From Paenibacillus sp. YPG26 (lineage in GTDB: Bacteria > Bacillota > Bacilli > Paenibacillales > Paenibacillaceae), in assembly GCF_023704175.1 (NCBI RefSeq), contig NZ_CP084530.1, positions 2,548,501 through 2,612,500 on the forward strand: 64,000 nucleotides of DNA, given 5' to 3'. Both the position numbers and the translations under genes were made by a program. Position 1 is the stretch's first letter. Each line of letters begins with the position of its first letter. Below are positions 37,425 through 46,119 of this stretch, one piece after another. Under the pieces are notes generated by a model. That model searched no databases. It was not told the origin of the DNA and saw nothing but the letters and a program-made list of their open reading frames with translations.

Positions 37425-38412
37425 ATCCTTCAACTCCTTCATTGACAATTTCATCAATTTGAATGGCGACACGGTCTTTCATCGTACCCGGACTGCCGAT
37501 ATACTTTAACTTCTCACCAACCCGGATGGAAAGCCCTTCCTGCACCGGCTTGTTCAGTGCAATGACATCGCCTACCGTAAGTCCCAGGAACTCTCGAATG
37601 GACAACTGGGATTCTCCCAGTTCTGCAATAATTGGCAGCTTCGCTTTGTTCACACGCTGTTTGAGCGCTTCTACTTCTTCCGGTGCACGGGATTTCTTCT
37701 GTGAGACGAACCAGTGATGAACGGATAGCTTAGGCATAATCGGCTCGATAACCACATGGGGAATACAGAGATTAATCATCCCGGAAGTGTCCCCGATCTT
37801 GGTACTCAGCGAAATGAGGGCTATAGTCTCGTTCGGAGATACAATCTGCATGAACTGCGGATTCGTCTCCAGCGCTTCCATCCGCGGAGAAATATCAATA
37901 ACCGTCTTCCAAGCCTCCTGCAGGCTTTCAAAAGCTCTGCTGAAGATCCGCTCCATAATAATAGTCTCGATTTCTGTTAGATTCGCGATCTTGGAAGGAG
38001 CGGTGCCAATTCCGCCAAGCAGCCTGTCCAGCATGGCATACGCCACGTTTGGATGAACCTCAAGCACCATTCTGCCTTCAAGCGGCTCTGCCTCGAAAAT
38101 ATTAAGAATCGTCATTTTCGGAATGGAACGAATGAACTCATCATAAGGCAGCTGTTCAACCTGCACGACATTGATCTGGACAAAGGTTCTTAGCTGGGCG
38201 GAGAAATAGGTGGTAAGGTACCTGGCAAAGTTCTCATGTATTCTTGTCAAGCTTCGTATGTGATCTTTGGAGAACCTGACGGCTCTCTTGAAATCGTAAG
38301 CCCTGATCTTCTTCTGTGTATCTTCTTTCTTGAGTTCTTCCGCATCCATTTCTCCTGAGGAGAGCGCCGCGAGAAGAGCGTCTATTTCATTCTGCGATAG
38401 TACATCTACCAA
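37414..38412 (-). CDS. fliM: Flagellar motor switch protein FliM
   Basis: C-ring protein that binds CheY-P and sets rotation direction. N-terminal CheY-P-binding peptide LSQNEIDALL, the middle CheC-like domain without phosphatase residues, and a C-terminal SpoA domain (AELGESQLSIREFLGLTVGD). The start is TTG 38412 with AAGGGGGTGG upstream. 332 residues, as in Bacillus. Confidence 0.97.
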   Translation of the reverse strand: MVDVLSQNEIDALLAALSSGEMDAEELKKEDTQKKIRAYDFKRAVRFSKDHIRSLTRIHENFARYLTTYFSAQLRTFVQINVVQVEQLPYDEFIRSIPKMTILNIFEAEPLEGRMVLEVHPNVAYAMLDRLLGGIGTAPSKIANLTEIETIIMERIFSRAFESLQEAWKTVIDISPRMEALETNPQFMQIVSPNETIALISLSTKIGDTSGMINLCIPHVVIEPIMPKLSVHHWFVSQKKSRAPEEVEALKQRVNKAKLPIIAELGESQLSIREFLGLTVGDVIALNKPVQEGLSIRVGEKLKYIGSPGTMKDRVAIQIDEIVNEGVEGFDE

Positions 38413-38455
38413 CTATTCCACCCCCTTAAAAGGATCTATATTCTCTCTCGATATG

Positions 38456-38914
38456 CTAAATAGGAGACATGATAAAGTTAGTAATATCGATCTGAACAAT
38501 GTTCCCTTCCGGGAGTGTCTGATTAATCAGGTTCTTCAGCTTGTTGGCCAGCTGATCCTTGCCTTTGGCCCCAGTCAGATCGGTAGGCTTGGTATCCGCC
38601 AGCGTCTTGATGATGATGGACTTCACATTGAAGTTCATAATCTTATCAAATGCTTCCTTGGCTGCGGCATCGTTCAATTGGAAGGCGAAATCCATGATCA
38701 CCACATAGTTTGGATCCGACAAATTCGTCTTCACCTGCTCCATGGTGCTGGTCACTTCCACTCGTTCATCCGCACTTAGCTTTTTCTCTTCTACTTTATG
38801 GGTTTCGGCAGCTGGTGTATTCTTGTTATTCATTGTCATCACCAGGTAGGCGGCCATCACGACCAGGATTAATGCCAAGAGGATCGTGATTATCCATGGC
38901 GCCATTTTCTTCAT
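38456..38914 (-). CDS. fliL: Flagellar basal body-associated protein FliL
   Basis: Single-pass inner membrane protein (helix about 6-27) that rings the stator. The 152-residue protein ends with the FliL pattern: YVVIMDFAFQLND, KSIIIKTLADTK and a C-terminal GNIVQIDITNFIMSPI. It overlaps flbD by ATGA. Confidence 0.93.
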   Translation of the reverse strand: MKKMAPWIITILLALILVVMAAYLVMTMNNKNTPAAETHKVEEKKLSADERVEVTSTMEQVKTNLSDPNYVVIMDFAFQLNDAAAKEAFDKIMNFNVKSIIIKTLADTKPTDLTGAKGKDQLANKLKNLINQTLPEGNIVQIDITNFIMSPI

Positions 38915-39135
38915 AATAATTCCTCCGTTTGTTGCACTTTAATAGTTGCCGCATGAATGCCGATTTCTGTGTAATATTGCTTCACCCGCACCATGATCTC
39001 GGCAGACTTTTCCAATACGATGAACCGTTTCCCTGTAACCAGTGTTACATAGGTGTCCGGGGTTTCCTCGACGGTCTCGATCAGCAGTGCATTAAGCCAC
39101 ATCGGCGAACCGTTCAAACGCGTGACAGCAATCAT
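38911..39135 (-). CDS. flbD: FlbD-family small flagellar protein
   Basis: A 74-residue protein of the FlbD/YlzI family: MIAVTRLNGSPMWLNALLIE, then TPDTYVTLVTGKRFIVLEKS and a C-terminal helix. The family regularly sits between the hook gene and motA or fliL, but its molecular role is poorly known. GGAGG lies 6 nt before the ATG and can be paired with a nearby CCTCC (see the leader hairpin). Confidence 0.9.
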   Translation of the reverse strand: MIAVTRLNGSPMWLNALLIETVEETPDTYVTLVTGKRFIVLEKSAEIMVRVKQYYTEIGIHAATIKVQQTEELL

Positions 39136-39141
39136 GGCGAA

Positions 39142-39180
39142 CCTCCAGTAAAAGTTCCGGAGGAGGACTTAACCTCCCCC
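39142..39180 (-). promoter_or_regulatory. Competing hairpins around the flbD ribosome binding site
   Basis: In the transcript GGGGGAGG (39180-39173), CCTCCTCC (39166-39159) and the flbD ribosome binding site GGAGG (39146-39142) follow one another. The middle element can pair either with the upstream element, leaving the site free, or with the site itself, hiding it. A switch-like effect on flbD translation is inference; no T-run follows closely enough for a strong terminator. Confidence 0.4.
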
Positions 39181-39191
39181 GGCTCTTAAAA

Positions 39192-40007
39192 TTAACGTTT
39201 CAAGTTAACAACTTCCTGCAGAACCTCGTCAGAAGTCGTAATGATCCGTGAGTTAGCCTGGAATCCACGCTGAGCTACGATCATCTCTGTGAACTCCCCT
39301 GTAAGATCCACATTCGACATTTCAAGCTGACCAGAGACCATAGCCCCAGTTCCGTCAGTTACGTTGTTCGCAGTCGTATATACCAGCTCTTCCAGGTTTG
39401 CGTTTGGCGTGGAGCGGTATAGGCTTCCCCCCACCTTCTCAAGACCTTCTGGGTTTGTCACTCTCACTACTCCAATTTTAGTATCAGAGTTCGTAGTCCC
39501 ATCACCCAGCTTCTGGATGATGGTTCCATCTTGTGAGATGGTAAATGCTGTAGTTGCAGCATCAAGCGTAATTGGAGCACCTTCGGAACTTAGCACCAGC
39601 ATCCCGTCGGAAGTAACCAGGTTGCGCGCTGCGTCCATATGGAAATCACCGGCGCGTGTAAGGAATGGAGATTCTTGCTCTGTAGACAGCTTGACTGCGA
39701 AGAATCCGTCGCCATCGATACGCAGATCAAGCGGATTGTTCGTTGTCATGGCGCTTCCGCCTGTGTGCAGCGTATCCACAGAACCAATGGAAGAACCCAG
39801 ACCGATTTGTTTGGAGTTCACACCGCCATTAGTACCTTCAACCGGCGTGGTTACACCGGATACAGTCTGGCTCATAATATCTTTGAACATCACACGTCCG
39901 GATTTGAATCCTACCGTATTGACGTTTGCAATGTTGTTACCAATCACATCAAGCTTAGTTTGAAAACCGCGCATACCCGACACACCTGAATACATAGATT
40001 TTAACAT
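39192..40007 (-). CDS. flgE: Flagellar hook protein FlgE (short Bacillus type, often labelled FlgG)
   Basis: Forms the hook. The N-terminal rod/hook motif (SMYSGVSGMRGFQTKLDVIG, NNIANVNTVGFKSGRV) and the C-terminal helix (EMIVAQRGFQANSRIITTSD) are clear. The 271-residue length and the position after flgD match the Bacillus subtilis protein once called FlgG and later shown to be the hook. AGGAGG precedes the ATG at 9 nt. A distal rod (FlgG) label cannot be fully excluded from sequence alone. Confidence 0.9.
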   Translation of the reverse strand: MLKSMYSGVSGMRGFQTKLDVIGNNIANVNTVGFKSGRVMFKDIMSQTVSGVTTPVEGTNGGVNSKQIGLGSSIGSVDTLHTGGSAMTTNNPLDLRIDGDGFFAVKLSTEQESPFLTRAGDFHMDAARNLVTSDGMLVLSSEGAPITLDAATTAFTISQDGTIIQKLGDGTTNSDTKIGVVRVTNPEGLEKVGGSLYRSTPNANLEELVYTTANNVTDGTGAMVSGQLEMSNVDLTGEFTEMIVAQRGFQANSRIITTSDEVLQEVVNLKR

Positions 40008-40104
40008 TGAATAATTCCTCCTTAGATGTTTGAACCTCGTAAGCTGCTTCAGTCGATCGACAGCTGAGCTTGGCTTCCGAATCCGGGCCAGCCAAGATAC
40101 GTAA

Positions 40105-40488
40105 CTATTGAATCACAACGGCACTATCAATTTGGGTGAATACATTGTTCTTCATACTGTTTCCATCCATTGCGGTGACTACAGTTCTGTTATTAACATT
40201 CACAATGAGCGCCATGTCTTTCATTAGAATTAATGAATCTTTAGAACCTTTGGCTGCTGCACTGTCTATAGCTGAACCGATTTTCTCCAGCTGATCCGGT
40301 TTAAGCTGAATTCCTCTTTGCTCCAGTCTTTTAACCGCATGATTACTAAACTTCACCAGCTGATCATTCAGAATATTCTTAAAGGAAGCTCCTTGCTGTC
40401 CGCCTTGTCCGGCAGGTGTGCTTCGCTGGCCAGCGGCAGGTGGGATCTTGCCGGGATATAAGCGGCCTACTGAGATGGGATCATTCAT
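40105..40488 (-). CDS. Flagellar operon protein of the TIGR02530 type
   Basis: A 127-residue protein with an early Gly/Gln-rich part and a conserved C-terminal half (FSNHAVKRLEQRGIQLKPDQ, then DSLILMKDMALIVNVNNRTV and a final VFTQIDSAVVI). This matches the short conserved 'flagellar operon protein' found between flgD and the hook gene in Gram-positives. Its exact role is not known; helping hook cap or hook length control is a guess from context. The ATG overlaps the flgD stop by 4 nt. Confidence 0.88.
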   Translation of the reverse strand: MNDPISVGRLYPGKIPPAAGQRSTPAGQGGQQGASFKNILNDQLVKFSNHAVKRLEQRGIQLKPDQLEKIGSAIDSAAAKGSKDSLILMKDMALIVNVNNRTVVTAMDGNSMKNNVFTQIDSAVVIQ

Positions 40489-40994
40489 TTGGCACCAGCC
40501 CCACTGGCATCTTCTGCTGCCTTGGTCTCTTCTGCATTGTTAATCTTGGTGATCTTATCAATTGCAACTTCTCTCTCACCAACCTTGGCGTACTGGACAC
40601 CTCCGCGTATGACGATAGAATCGACGATACCATTAGCTGTTGTAGATGCGGTAATCGGCTTACCTGTTGCAAAGTCAAATCCGCTGGTCTCCGTAGTGTT
40701 TATCCAAGATACCTGCTTGCCGATAAGGCCGGAGAGAGTGCCAAGGTTCTGATTCATGGCTGTCAATTGGCTGGAAATATTCATTAATTGCTCAACCGAA
40801 GTGAACTGCGCCATCTGGGCGATGAATTCTTTGTCCTGAAGCGGCTGCATCGGATCTTGATTGCCGAGCTGGGTGACTAGGATTCTGAGAAATTGATCTT
40901 TTCCCATCGTCTGGGTGCTTGAAGCTGCTGACTTGGTCGCATTCTCTGTAGAGTAATTGGACCGGGTTACATTAGTTGAAGTTATATCCGCCAT
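40485..40994 (-). CDS. flgD: Flagellar hook capping protein FlgD
   Basis: Cap on which hook subunits polymerise. The N-terminal half holds the FlgD signature (GKDQFLRILVTQLGNQDPMQ, PLQDKEFIAQMAQFTSVEQL). The C-terminal part is short (169 residues in total), as in Bacillus, and contains a beta domain (GIVDSIVIRGGVQYAKVGE). AAGGAGG precedes the ATG. Confidence 0.96.
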   Translation of the reverse strand: MADITSTNVTRSNYSTENATKSAASSTQTMGKDQFLRILVTQLGNQDPMQPLQDKEFIAQMAQFTSVEQLMNISSQLTAMNQNLGTLSGLIGKQVSWINTTETSGFDFATGKPITASTTANGIVDSIVIRGGVQYAKVGEREVAIDKITKINNAEETKAAEDASGAGAK

Positions 40995-41035
40995 GTTATG
41001 CCTCCTTCCTTTTTGTTAATCAATCAGAACTTGCT

Positions 41036-42514
41036 TTATGCTCTGGCTACAAAAGAACTTCCGAAATCCTCTTCCTTCGAACGCACTTCACGTATCCATT
41101 CATTCCATTCCTCAGTCATATCCGCTGCGGCAACCGCATCTTCATTACCGAGTTCACGCTGTCTGCCATTTCTCTTCTGCTCGCCTTGGCCAGCTCCACT
41201 TCCCGGTTGGCGTCCATCATGGTACATATGGGAGGACAACGATGTATTCTGAGTGACTTCAAGTCTCTCAACCTGAATACCCTGGGATTGCAGCGCGGCG
41301 CGAAGCTGATTCATCTGCTGTTCAAGCGAATCTTTAGCAAAGGCATGCTCAGTTGCAAATTGTGCAATCAAATGCCCATTTTGCATCGTAATTTTGACAT
41401 CAACCTGTCCCAAATGCTCCGGAAAAAGAGAAATCGTCGCTTCTGTCATGCCCTGAAGCTTGACAATATCCAGCTTGCCTACTACAAAACCGCTCATTTC
41501 CTTAGCGAACTGTTCGACATGCACGGCAGTCTGCAACGGCTTGGCGGGTACCAGACCCGAATCTCTGATTTGAAGCTGACCAGCTGTCACGATGAGGGAT
41601 GAATCTGCAGGCTTAACCGTTACATCCTTGCCTGTACCTTCATCTGCCGCCTCGCTAGACTGGGAGATTCCGCTTGTAGATATCATTCCATCCCGCAGAG
41701 CTGGTTGATCTTTAGTCGGCAGGGCCACTACTGTTGAAGCTGTTTGAGTACGATGCTCCGTCTTCACTTGGCCGTTAGTATGAATCCCTGCTAATCCTAA
41801 CAAATCCCTAAGCAGACCCGCTTTCGCACCGCCCTCTTGACCAGCAGATACTGGCATTTGGCCATCTATCTGTTCGCTGAACTGCTTGACTGAATCACTC
41901 ACAGGAGTCATCGCAGTCTGTAAAGACTGAAGCAGCTGGGCAACTTGCGGTAAATTCTGAGCCGCTTGCGAAGGCTGAGCTTCAAGCTTGCTAAGCAATT
42001 GCTGCACGCCATCCTGAACCGCAAATCTGATTGTCTCGGCATGCTGGGCAATAAGCGGAAGCTCCTGACTCAATCCCTCAGCCGATTGATTAGTCTCATT
42101 TCCTGCTGCAGCTTGTCCTTGATTAAGGAATACCTGCACCTGCTGAAGCCAATTCTGCAATACGGCGACTAAAGCCGGATCTGCAGCGATCGCATCATCC
42201 AGAGCATTAACGTCCTTCAGCAAGTCTCCCAGTGCTGTCGGAGCCTGCGTCTCTGCTGAGTCCACCGCAGCTTGATCAATTGCAGGTTGTGTTCCATTCC
42301 CCGCTAATGAAGGCTGACTGCTTGATGAAGCTCCTTGAGCCGGTACAGCTTGACCCCCTAAAGTGTTCAGCAGCAATTGGACCAACGTTTGATTGAAAGC
42401 TGGTGCAGTTCCTTGAGCCGCCTGGGGATTTGTCATCTGAGCTGCTTTGCCGCTTGGGCCTGCAGATATGGCAGATGCCACATTCCCTGCTGATGAGTTC
42501 ATAATTAAGCTCAT
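41036..42514 (-). CDS. fliK: Flagellar hook-length control protein FliK
   Basis: Secreted ruler that triggers the FlhB switch. The 492-residue protein is mostly low-complexity Gln, Ala and Ser sequence. The C-terminal domain (about 360-435) has the Flg_hook pattern: EATISLFPEHLGQVDVKITM, GHLIAQFATEHAFAK and LRAALQSQGIQVERLEV. A perfect AAAGGAGGTG lies upstream of ATG 42514. The long N-terminal part is divergent, as is usual. Confidence 0.92.
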   Translation of the reverse strand: MSLIMNSSAGNVASAISAGPSGKAAQMTNPQAAQGTAPAFNQTLVQLLLNTLGGQAVPAQGASSSSQPSLAGNGTQPAIDQAAVDSAETQAPTALGDLLKDVNALDDAIAADPALVAVLQNWLQQVQVFLNQGQAAAGNETNQSAEGLSQELPLIAQHAETIRFAVQDGVQQLLSKLEAQPSQAAQNLPQVAQLLQSLQTAMTPVSDSVKQFSEQIDGQMPVSAGQEGGAKAGLLRDLLGLAGIHTNGQVKTEHRTQTASTVVALPTKDQPALRDGMISTSGISQSSEAADEGTGKDVTVKPADSSLIVTAGQLQIRDSGLVPAKPLQTAVHVEQFAKEMSGFVVGKLDIVKLQGMTEATISLFPEHLGQVDVKITMQNGHLIAQFATEHAFAKDSLEQQMNQLRAALQSQGIQVERLEVTQNTSLSSHMYHDGRQPGSGAGQGEQKRNGRQRELGNEDAVAAADMTEEWNEWIREVRSKEEDFGSSFVARA

Positions 42515-42556
42515 TATTTATTTCACCTCCTTTCAATGAGAGTCACCATATGAGTT

Positions 42557-43471
42557 TTATTTGCTGATAATCTTGTTAAGAATCTTGGCTGTTGCAGCAT
42601 CATCAGCCTCATTCATAGCTGACAGTATTTTGGAACGGGAGGTATCATCAACCGATCTCAAAATTTTGAGCGTCTTGTCCGGGCTTGTCTTGTTCGTCGC
42701 AAGCAGCAGTTCAGCTGCATCAGCCGGCGGCATGGCGGCGAAGGTCTGACCGATCTCCTGATCGCTTAGCCCGGTAGATGGGCTTGTTGCGGCTGGCTTG
42801 TCGGCAGCATCCTTCTTCAGCCTGGACTGAAGGGCGGCGATAGCCATCTCGTCTGAGGGCTTGGCATCCTTTAGCAGAATCGAAACGTCTGCTGCTTTCT
42901 TAGGGTCCATTTTCTCCAGGATCGCCGCTTTGCTCTCATTACTCATCGCGTTCAGCATCTGAACCGTTTCCTCCGTGGTTAAGTTACCAAGGATGGCCGC
43001 TGCTTTGCCTGGGTTCATGGAACCGTACAGACTAGCCAGCTTTTTCACTTCTTTTTGATACTCGTTATCCTGTTCCACTGCTTCTTGTACTTTCTTGTCA
43101 CTAACGGCCTTATTCGCCTCTTGAAGCTTGGTCTGAAGCTCGGTTACCTTGTCTGCTTGGGCCTTGGCCGCTTCATTCGCTTTCTTCAGATTAGCCTCCT
43201 TCTCGGAGACTTGATCCTTCAAGCTCTTAATGGTGGCTTCAGAACTCTCTGCCTGTGTGGCTGCACCCGCCGGTTCAGGCAGCCAATCCTTCACAATCGG
43301 AATGTTATTCCCGATCTTAAGGAACTCATTCTTGAAGTTCACATTGAAGAGCGTAAGCAGCACACCAACTAGTACGACAGTGAACAGGATTGGCGTAACT
43401 ATGAACAAGAAACGTGCGAATCCTTTGCCACCGGACTCTTTTTCCTCTTCCGGAATGATCGTTTTTGCCAC
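42557..43471 (-). CDS. MotE/YlxF-like membrane protein with MgtE_N-like repeats
   Basis: A 304-residue protein with one membrane helix (about 22-42), a coiled coil (about 75-125) and two MgtE N-domain-like helical repeats (YGSMNPGKAAAILGNLTTEE, then SKAAILEKMDPKKAADVSIL, and FAAMPPADAAELLLATNK, later). It occupies the ylxF position between fliJ and fliK. In other bacteria the related MotE acts in stator or export function; the role in Bacilli is not settled. The start is GTG 43471 with AAAGGAGG upstream. Confidence 0.88.
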   Translation of the reverse strand: MAKTIIPEEEKESGGKGFARFLFIVTPILFTVVLVGVLLTLFNVNFKNEFLKIGNNIPIVKDWLPEPAGAATQAESSEATIKSLKDQVSEKEANLKKANEAAKAQADKVTELQTKLQEANKAVSDKKVQEAVEQDNEYQKEVKKLASLYGSMNPGKAAAILGNLTTEETVQMLNAMSNESKAAILEKMDPKKAADVSILLKDAKPSDEMAIAALQSRLKKDAADKPAATSPSTGLSDQEIGQTFAAMPPADAAELLLATNKTSPDKTLKILRSVDDTSRSKILSAMNEADDAATAKILNKIISK

Positions 43472-43505
43472 TCTTAATCCTCCTTTCCTCAGAACAGCCT
43501 GCCCT

Positions 43506-43949
43506 TTATACCCTCTGGGCCTTCATGGCAAACCGGATTGTAGCCATCTCATCCAGCTCATTTTGTTCACGGAGGAGGATCTGCTGCTCAAAGCCTGCTT
43601 TTGCCTTTTCCTTTGCCTTCAACCATACTTTCTCATCGAGCATCCGGGTGCTGAGTTGAGATTGCTTGTGCTCCACATTCGTCTCGGCACACTTGATATC
43701 ACACAGCTTATTCTTGATACAGCGGTCTAAATGCTCCACATAACGCTGAAGCTCCTGAAGTCTTAGCATGGAGGAGGCACCCTCCGAGAGCATGGCATGA
43801 GTTGCTCTGGTTTTGTCTTCAATCAACTTGTTCAATGTAAGCTGCTCCGTCTGTAATTCACCAATCGCTGCAGAAAGCATCCATTCCGCTTGAGTCTTCT
43901 CATTCGATTTCAAATCGACCACTTTTTGATACATATACTTGAATTTCAT
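43506..43949 (-). CDS. fliJ: Flagellar export chaperone FliJ
   Basis: Two-helix coiled-coil stalk protein of the export ATPase. The 147-residue protein is nearly all helix with heptad repeats: KFKYMYQKVVDLKSNEKTQA at the start and ELDEMATIRFAMKAQ at the end, the latter being a conserved FliJ C-terminal motif. It follows fliI by 9 nt. Confidence 0.94.
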   Translation of the reverse strand: MKFKYMYQKVVDLKSNEKTQAEWMLSAAIGELQTEQLTLNKLIEDKTRATHAMLSEGASSMLRLQELQRYVEHLDRCIKNKLCDIKCAETNVEHKQSQLSTRMLDEKVWLKAKEKAKAGFEQQILLREQNELDEMATIRFAMKAQRV

Positions 43950-43958
43950 TTCTTAAGG

Positions 43959-45278
43959 TCAACTCCTCATAAACTCTGAAATCAAATACTCTTTGGATTC
44001 CTCTAGCGTTGTCTTCTCGTGCACCTTTTGTTTGGTGAAATTCCATATTCTCCCGATCGCCTCGATGGACTCATCTATTTCAGGATTAGATCCTCGCTGA
44101 TAAGCACCGATATTAATCAGGTCCTCGGAGTCCTTGTATACGGACATCAAGCGTTTCAGGTTGTCTGCAGCTTCGATCTGATCTTCAGGAGCAATATCCT
44201 TCATTACCCGGCTGATACTAGCAAGAATATCAATCGCTGGAAAATGTCCTTTGTTGGCGATATTCCGGTTAAGGACGATGTGTCCATCCAGGATCCCTCT
44301 GACCGCATCGGCGATCGGCTCATTCATATCATCACCGTCGACAAGTACAGTATAGAAGGCGGTGATCGAACCTGTAGGGCCTGTACCCGCCCGCTCGAGC
44401 AGCTTAGGTAGTGCCGCGAATACTGATGGCGTATATCCCCTCATGGCAGGTGGCTCGCCAACGGCAAGTCCCACCTCGCGAAGAGCCATCGCATACCGGG
44501 TTACCGAGTCCATCATCAGCATGACGTTCATACCTCTGTCCCTGAAATACTCCGCGATCGTGGTCGCAATCAGCGCGCCCTTCATCCGTATAAGTGCCGG
44601 CTGGTCAGAAGTCGCCACAATTACGACAGATCTTTCAAGCCCTTCGGGACCCAGGTCCCTTTCGATGAAGTCCAATACTTCGCGTCCGCGCTCCCCGATT
44701 AGGGCAATGACGTTCACGTCGGCAGCTGTATTTCTCGCAATCATCCCCATCAAGGTACTCTTTCCTACACCCGATCCGGCAAATATACCCACCCGCTGGC
44801 CTTTGCCTATTGTCAAAAGACCATCTATCGCGCGAACGCCAATGCTGATGGGGTCTTTGACCCTCGGCTTGCTTAGCGGATTCATCGGCTTATTGTAAGT
44901 GGAGTAATGACCCATCCGGGATGGAAGCATGGAACCGTCCAGCGGCTGGCCTAACCCGTCAAGCACCTTTCCAAGAAGCTCTGAACCCACCTGAACACTA
45001 AGCGGCTTACCTGTACCCACCACATCGCAGCCCGGTCCGATCGACTGAAGCTCTCCGAGAGGCATGAGAAGAACCTTGTTATCTCTAAATCCCACGACTT
45101 CTGCTTGTAGAGGCTGTGAGGACTTGGTTGGATAGATGTAGCAGACATCCCCTATACTTGCATCCGGCCCTTCTGACTCCACCATAAGACCAATCACCTG
45201 GGTTACCTTACCATTGACCCGGACTGGATCCAGCTGTCTCAAGTGTTCAAGATAGCGTTCAGAGTCAAGCCTCTTCAT
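43959..45278 (-). CDS. fliI: Flagellum-specific export ATPase FliI
   Basis: F1-beta-like ATPase that unfolds and delivers export substrates. The 439-residue protein has the Walker A GIFAGSGVGKSTL around residues 164-176, IGERGREVLDFIE, the Walker B MLMMDSVTRYAMA and a C-terminal helical domain. It overlaps fliH by 14 nt. Confidence 0.98.
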   Translation of the reverse strand: MKRLDSERYLEHLRQLDPVRVNGKVTQVIGLMVESEGPDASIGDVCYIYPTKSSQPLQAEVVGFRDNKVLLMPLGELQSIGPGCDVVGTGKPLSVQVGSELLGKVLDGLGQPLDGSMLPSRMGHYSTYNKPMNPLSKPRVKDPISIGVRAIDGLLTIGKGQRVGIFAGSGVGKSTLMGMIARNTAADVNVIALIGERGREVLDFIERDLGPEGLERSVVIVATSDQPALIRMKGALIATTIAEYFRDRGMNVMLMMDSVTRYAMALREVGLAVGEPPAMRGYTPSVFAALPKLLERAGTGPTGSITAFYTVLVDGDDMNEPIADAVRGILDGHIVLNRNIANKGHFPAIDILASISRVMKDIAPEDQIEAADNLKRLMSVYKDSEDLINIGAYQRGSNPEIDESIEAIGRIWNFTKQKVHEKTTLEESKEYLISEFMRS

Positions 45279-46119
45279 AGTTCTGTCCCCGTTCTTCGCC
45301 TTGGAGCGAAATCCGCATTAATTCTTTTTTTATCTCGGTAAGCTGAGTATCAATTCTTGCATCTATACTGCCGAAGGAAGAACGAATGACACACCCGCGG
45401 TCCTTGACAGTTGAGTCAGGAAGGATCTGAAGTTCTGCCTGTGAATCAATAACAAGACTCAGCTCTTCTCTCGCTCCTTGTACAAAGCTGAACTGGGAAG
45501 GCGCTACACAAAGGGTCAATATACTCTGGTCTCTCTTTCTCGCCAGATTCTGTTTGATTAAGTTCAGAGTGTATTCTGGCTCCAGCGTAAGCTGACGTTC
45601 TATAACTTTCTCGGCGATAGAGGTGCTGAGTTCAACCAGGAACGGCTCAGCTTCCTGTATAATCTGGTCTTTAGCCTGGTAAGCCTGTTCAAGTACCGCC
45701 GCTGCTTCCTGCATCATTTCATCAATTTCACTTTGAAGCGTACGAAGAGCTTCTTCCTTACCTTCCTCGTACCCCTGATTGAAACCTTCGGACTTCACAG
45801 CCTCGATCAGATGTTCATCCTGCTCTCTCCGCTCCTGCCACCACTGCTCGATCTGCTCTTTGGCCTCGGCAAGAATTCGCTCCGCTTCTTCTGAAGCATC
45901 CCTAACCTGCTTCTCCGCAAAATCTTTCGCGTCAGTAAGCATCTGACGCCTATTCTCTTCTGCTTCTTCATTCTTCAAGCGGTTCTGTTCAGCTGCATAA
46001 GAGTAAGGCTGCTGACTTTCAGATTCTTGATCTACAGCTGAAGGATAATGCTTGGATAAATCCAGCTGTTTCAGCAATTCGACAGGAACGTATTGAGTAG
46101 ATTTGATCAGATTAGACAA
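45265..46119 (-). CDS. fliH: Flagellar assembly protein FliH
   Basis: Regulator and C-ring anchor of FliI. The 284-residue protein has a long charged coiled coil (about 45-155), a Gly-containing heptad break (GFNQGYEEGKEEAL) and a C-terminal V-ATPase E-like domain (AEPFLVELSTSIAEKVIERQ). TTG 46119 (MSNLIKSTQYVPVE) overlaps the fliG stop by 8 nt with GAGGAG nine bases upstream; an ATG nine bases earlier would overlap that site. Confidence 0.92.
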   Translation of the reverse strand: MSNLIKSTQYVPVELLKQLDLSKHYPSAVDQESESQQPYSYAAEQNRLKNEEAEENRRQMLTDAKDFAEKQVRDASEEAERILAEAKEQIEQWWQERREQDEHLIEAVKSEGFNQGYEEGKEEALRTLQSEIDEMMQEAAAVLEQAYQAKDQIIQEAEPFLVELSTSIAEKVIERQLTLEPEYTLNLIKQNLARKRDQSILTLCVAPSQFSFVQGAREELSLVIDSQAELQILPDSTVKDRGCVIRSSFGSIDARIDTQLTEIKKELMRISLQGEERGQNYEEA

